Positions 6,834 through 8,775 of a stretch of 8,775 nucleotides of DNA are shown here, piece by piece (the stretch's first letter is position 1; every line of letters starts with the position of its first letter). The translations under genes and the position numbers were made by a program. Origin of the DNA: Caldivirga sp. (GTDB taxonomy: Archaea; Thermoproteota; Thermoprotei; Thermoproteales; Thermocladiaceae); contig JAPWUH010000040.1 in the NCBI GenBank assembly GCA_028275645.1, forward strand, positions 1 to 8,775, read 5' to 3'. The notes under the pieces are model-generated. The model was given only the letters and a program-made list of their open reading frames with translations. It made no database searches and was not told the DNA's origin.

Positions 6834-7352
6834 GTGGGTGTTGAGGGGCTTGACGTAAAGGAGCTGCTTGAGCTTAGGAGGAGGATTAGGGAGAGGATTA
6901 ATGAACTTAGGGATGAGTTGAACATGCTTGAGTCCACTCTCAAGGTCATAGACTCCCTGATAAAGGCCGGCTCAATAACCACGGCCGATAGGGTTCAGCC
7001 TAGGGAAGGCTCAATAAGCCTAACGACACCCAACGGTGAGGAGTTGGCGAAGTTAACGTACAACGACGAGGAGGTGGTGATAGAGTTCAATAAGCCAATC
7101 AGCGAGCAGCCGCCTTTAAGGAGGTTCTTCATAGAGAAGGTGCTTAATGGGCTTAGGGGTGAGGATGAGGAATTAGTTAACAGTGGTGAGCTTGAGGAGT
7201 CGATGGCGTTGAATTACGACGTTGAGAGGAACAGTGAGGGCTTGATCACTAGGATAGTGATTAGGAATTATAGGGATCAGCGCAGGTTAAAAAGGATAAT
7301 TGAGGCCATTAAGTGGACTATATCTAAGCTTGGGGAGAAGCAGGGTAGCTAG
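6834..7352 (+). CDS. Conserved-looking coiled-coil protein of unknown function
   Basis: I do not recognise this 172-residue protein. Residues about 7-44 form a highly charged heptad-type helix (LLELRRRIRERINELRDELN at 11-30) that should be a coiled coil. Residues about 59-88 look like a small beta unit (SISLTTPNGEE, then KLTYNDEEVVIEF). Residues 92-116 are a charged helix, and the end combines a strand (LITRIVIRNY, 137-146) with a basic helix (RRLKRIIEAIKWTISKL, 150-166). No signal peptide, membrane segment, cysteine cluster or catalytic motif is visible, so it is probably cytosolic and may act through protein-protein contacts. Codon use looks like that of its neighbours. It lies between uS5 and the Bud32 kinase with its own promoter, and its stop overlaps that of the convergent kinase gene. 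A translation- or KEOPS-related role would be a guess. Confidence 0.8.
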   Translation: MGVEGLDVKELLELRRRIRERINELRDELNMLESTLKVIDSLIKAGSITTADRVQPREGSISLTTPNGEELAKLTYNDEEVVIEFNKPISEQPPLRRFFIEKVLNGLRGEDEELVNSGELEESMALNYDVERNSEGLITRIVIRNYRDQRRLKRIIEAIKWTISKLGEKQGS

Positions 7353-8002
7353 GTTAACCTACCCGTGTAATACCTAGCCAAGCTCCTAATCCTCCTAACC
7401 CACCTCATAACCAGCTCCGCCTTATCAACCACTGAGCTGTAGCCATCCATGAAGTCTCTGAAGAGTGCGTTGCCAATTTCGCCGTAGTTGCTTTCAAGGG
7501 ACCTGAGTAGGACGTTTAGGTCTATGGCAGCTCTCTTAAGGTATCTGTCATCCCAAGTTGGCCTAGCCCTCTCCCCAAGCCCAAAATCCACCAGGTACTC
7601 GTCGCTATTACTAACCAGCACGTTAGCCGGCGTTGGGTCACCGTGGAGCACGCCACCAGCGTGTAATATACCTATCAGCTCGCCCATCCTCCTCATCAGC
7701 GTCTTCACGAGTCCTGAGTAGCCGTTGGCCCTTATGATGCTGTTAAGCGTCGGCGCCTCAATGTACTGCATCCTTATCCTAGCCCTAACAACATCAACAT
7801 CGTAAATCACAGGCGTCTTAACACCCAACTCGGCCGCATCCATGATTAACCTAGCCTCGTTAATAGTCCTCCTAACCCTAATCATCCTATCGAAGACGGG
7901 GTCCCTATACCCCTTAGGCACCCTCTCCTTAACGAGCACCGTTAATCCAAGCCAATCCTCAAGGTAAAGCAGGGCCTCAGCACCCTTAGCTATAACCCTC
8001 AT
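7349..8002 (-). CDS. bud32: Bud32/Kae1-associated serine/threonine kinase (KEOPS subunit)
   Basis: A small atypical kinase of the piD261/Bud32 family, a KEOPS subunit needed for the t6A modification of tRNAs that read ANN codons. Starting from ATG at 8002 it has 217 residues, near the family norm. Motifs are AKGAEALLY (5-13, replacing a glycine-rich loop), VKERVPKGYR (24-33) with the likely ATP-binding lysine, RTINEARL (45-52), HGDPTPANVLV (120-130, catalytic Asp122 and Asn127), VDFGLG (138-143) and the basic tail RRIRSLARYYTGRLT. Upstream TTG (8014) and ATG (8011) are in frame, but the TATA centre at about 8028 places transcription initiation near 8002, and family members begin just before this glycine-alanine-glutamate motif. 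It is not fused to Kae1, which is not in this window. The gene is convergent with the coiled-coil gene and divergent from uL15. Confidence 0.9.
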   Translation of the reverse strand: MRVIAKGAEALLYLEDWLGLTVLVKERVPKGYRDPVFDRMIRVRRTINEARLIMDAAELGVKTPVIYDVDVVRARIRMQYIEAPTLNSIIRANGYSGLVKTLMRRMGELIGILHAGGVLHGDPTPANVLVSNSDEYLVDFGLGERARPTWDDRYLKRAAIDLNVLLRSLESNYGEIGNALFRDFMDGYSSVVDKAELVMRWVRRIRSLARYYTGRLT

Positions 8003-8023
8003 CAGCCCCATCAACGTTGCAAA

Positions 8024-8032
8024 GTTTTAAAC
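8024..8032. promoter_or_regulatory. Shared, nearly symmetric TATA element between bud32 and uL15 genes
   Basis: GTTTTAAAC reads as a TATA box on both strands. It is centred about 26 bp from ATG 8002 (bud32, minus) and about 25 bp from GTG 8053 (uL15, plus), the same spacing as the other promoters here. It is the only AT-rich element in the 50-bp gap, so one box probably drives both genes. This also decides the start chosen for each. Confidence 0.6.
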
Positions 8033-8052
8033 CCTACCCATTAAGGGTGCCT

Positions 8053-8496
8053 GTGAGGCGTAGGGAAAGGAAGTCCAGGAAGCTTAGGGGTTGGAGAACC
8101 CACTCCTGGGGTAGGGTTGGGCAGCATAGGGGTAGGGGGCAGAGGGGAGGTGGAGGTAGGGTGGGTTTACTTAAGCATAAGAAGAGCCTACTCCTAAAGC
8201 TAACCAACGGTGAACTATACCCACTGATAGGTAAGCACGGCTTCTACAGGCCCAGCAGGGAGGTTAAGGCAATTAACGTAGGCGACCTAAGCGCCCTAGC
8301 CGACTCACTAATCAGGAAGGGCCTTGTTAAGGAGGAGGGTGGCAGATATGTCATTGACCTAACCCAGTTGGGCTACGGCAAACTGCTCGGTGGGGGGAGG
8401 CTTACGAGGCCAATTGTGGTTAAGGTTAAGGCGGCCTCGGCTAAGGCTATTAGGGCTGTTAAGGAGGCCGGTGGGGAGGTTTTAATAACCCAGTAA
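8053..8496 (+). CDS. rpl15: 50S ribosomal protein uL15 (L15p)
   Basis: A 147-residue archaeal uL15, a large-subunit protein with a long basic N-terminal extension that threads into 23S rRNA. The start region RRRERKSRKLRGWRTHSWGR (2-21) and the following basic, glycine-rich stretch QHRGRGQRGGGG are typical. GKHGF (60-64) and GYGKLLGGG (about 107-115) are family motifs, and the C-terminal half ending AVKEAGGEV is the L15/L18e fold. The reading frame is open from TTG 8017, and GTG 8047 is another possible start (149 residues). GTG 8053 fits both the TATA spacing and the family's short pre-RR N-terminus. In other archaea L15 follows L30 and precedes SecY; neither is beside it here. Confidence 0.93.
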   Translation: MRRRERKSRKLRGWRTHSWGRVGQHRGRGQRGGGGRVGLLKHKKSLLLKLTNGELYPLIGKHGFYRPSREVKAINVGDLSALADSLIRKGLVKEEGGRYVIDLTQLGYGKLLGGGRLTRPIVVKVKAASAKAIRAVKEAGGEVLITQ

Positions 8497-8507
8497 TAAT
8501 CATAATG

Positions 8508-8514
8508 CTTATAC
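8508..8514 (+). promoter_or_regulatory. TATA box of the triosephosphate isomerase gene
   Basis: CTTATAC is centred 27 bp before ATG 8538, 12 bp after the uL15 stop, so the isomerase gene can be transcribed independently and without a leader. Confidence 0.55.
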
Positions 8515-8518
8515 ACCC

Positions 8519-8533
8519 CCAGTTCTTAACTGG
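8519..8533. promoter_or_regulatory. Inverted repeat between TATA box and start of the triosephosphate isomerase gene
   Basis: CCAGTT-CTT-AACTGG forms a 6-bp dyad with a 3-nt spacer, 5 to 19 bp before the start codon. If the transcript is leaderless this acts as DNA only, in the position of a repressor site over the initiation region. A 6-bp dyad can arise by chance. Confidence 0.35.
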
Positions 8534-8547
8534 ACCCATGAGGGTCC
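8532..8547. promoter_or_regulatory. Inverted repeat spanning the triosephosphate isomerase start codon
   Basis: GGACCC-ATGA-GGGTCC is a 6-bp dyad whose 4-nt centre contains the ATG. It overlaps the previous repeat by two bases. It could be a regulator site at the transcription start, or a start-codon hairpin if the mRNA has a leader; chance is not excluded. Confidence 0.3.
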
Positions 8548-8775
8548 CCGTACTCATAATAAACATGAAGGCCTACCCAGAGCTACTTAATGGTGGTGCT
8601 GTTAAGCTTGCTAAGGCAGCTGAGAAGGTGGCTAGGGAGCTTGGGGCGAGCATAATCGTCGCCCCACCCCACACCTACCTAAGGCAGGTGGTTGAGGCAG
8701 TGGGCATACCGGTCTACGCCCAGTCAGCCGACCCAGTGGACCCGGGTGCTAGGACAGGGCACATACCGCTTGAGT
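8538..8775 (+). CDS. tpiA: Triosephosphate isomerase, N-terminal part (runs off the window)
   Basis: The first 79 residues of an archaeal-type triosephosphate isomerase, which interconverts dihydroxyacetone phosphate and glyceraldehyde 3-phosphate in glycolysis and gluconeogenesis. The catalytic Asn9-Met-Lys11 of the NMKAY motif, APPHTYLR (42-49), and VYAQSADPVDPGARTGHIPL (59-78) are clear family motifs; the electrophile histidine and glutamate base lie beyond the window. Archaeal forms are about 225 residues, so roughly a third is visible. The ATG is fixed by the motif and by TATA spacing. The enzyme would take up dihydroxyacetone phosphate released by the aldolase at 875-1543, but its own promoter and its position beside ribosomal genes point to a housekeeping role. 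Confidence 0.93.
   Translation, partial: MRVPVLIINMKAYPELLNGGAVKLAKAAEKVARELGASIIVAPPHTYLRQVVEAVGIPVYAQSADPVDPGARTGHIPLE

Overview
The window looks like hyperthermophilic Thermoproteota (crenarchaeal) DNA. A member of the Thermoproteales, such as the Caldivirga/Vulcanisaeta group, is plausible, but this is inferred from gene content and style and was not searched. The evidence is archaeal-type ribosomal proteins uS5 and uL15, a stand-alone Bud32-type kinase, a tungsten-type aldehyde:ferredoxin oxidoreductase, a short archaeal-type triosephosphate isomerase, frequent GTG starts, and TATA boxes centred about 25-27 bp before start codons with no Shine-Dalgarno sequence, which is the signature of leaderless transcripts.

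Left part (1-6103) is a sugar catabolism locus. On the minus strand, 1-741 is the 5' portion of an ADP-ribosylglycohydrolase-family gene whose reading frame is interrupted by a single in-frame TAG at codon 59. Divergently, a tight three-gene operon (875-4928) encodes a class II sugar-phosphate aldolase, an aldehyde:ferredoxin oxidoreductase and a rhamnulokinase. A separately promoted gene (4994-6103) encodes an L-rhamnose isomerase-like protein. Together they read as a phosphorylating 6-deoxyhexose (L-rhamnose) pathway: isomerase, kinase, aldolase giving dihydroxyacetone phosphate plus L-lactaldehyde, and the oxidoreductase as the probable disposal route for the lactaldehyde. Both promoters carry a dyad with the same AACATGTT core (and the same 12-mer ACCTAACATGTT), centred about 56 bp before the start codon and 30 bp upstream of the TATA centre. 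The core matches the ARA box known from pentose-induced promoters of Sulfolobus, so the two transcription units probably form one sugar-responsive regulon.

Right part (6120-8775) is housekeeping: uS5 (minus), a conserved-looking coiled-coil protein of unknown function (plus), the Bud32/Kae1-associated kinase (minus, tail to tail with the previous gene through a shared CTAG), uL15 (plus), and the first 79 codons of triosephosphate isomerase (plus). uS5 and uL15 normally sit in one spc-type ribosomal operon; here they are split and inverted. Bud32 and uL15 appear to share one nearly symmetric TATA element, which also argues for later starts than the longest reading frames give. The isomerase and uS5 genes converge with only 16 bp between stops. 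There is no gene-free stretch over 300 bases; the largest gap is the 133-bp divergent regulatory region 742-874. No RNA gene, CRISPR array or insertion sequence was seen.
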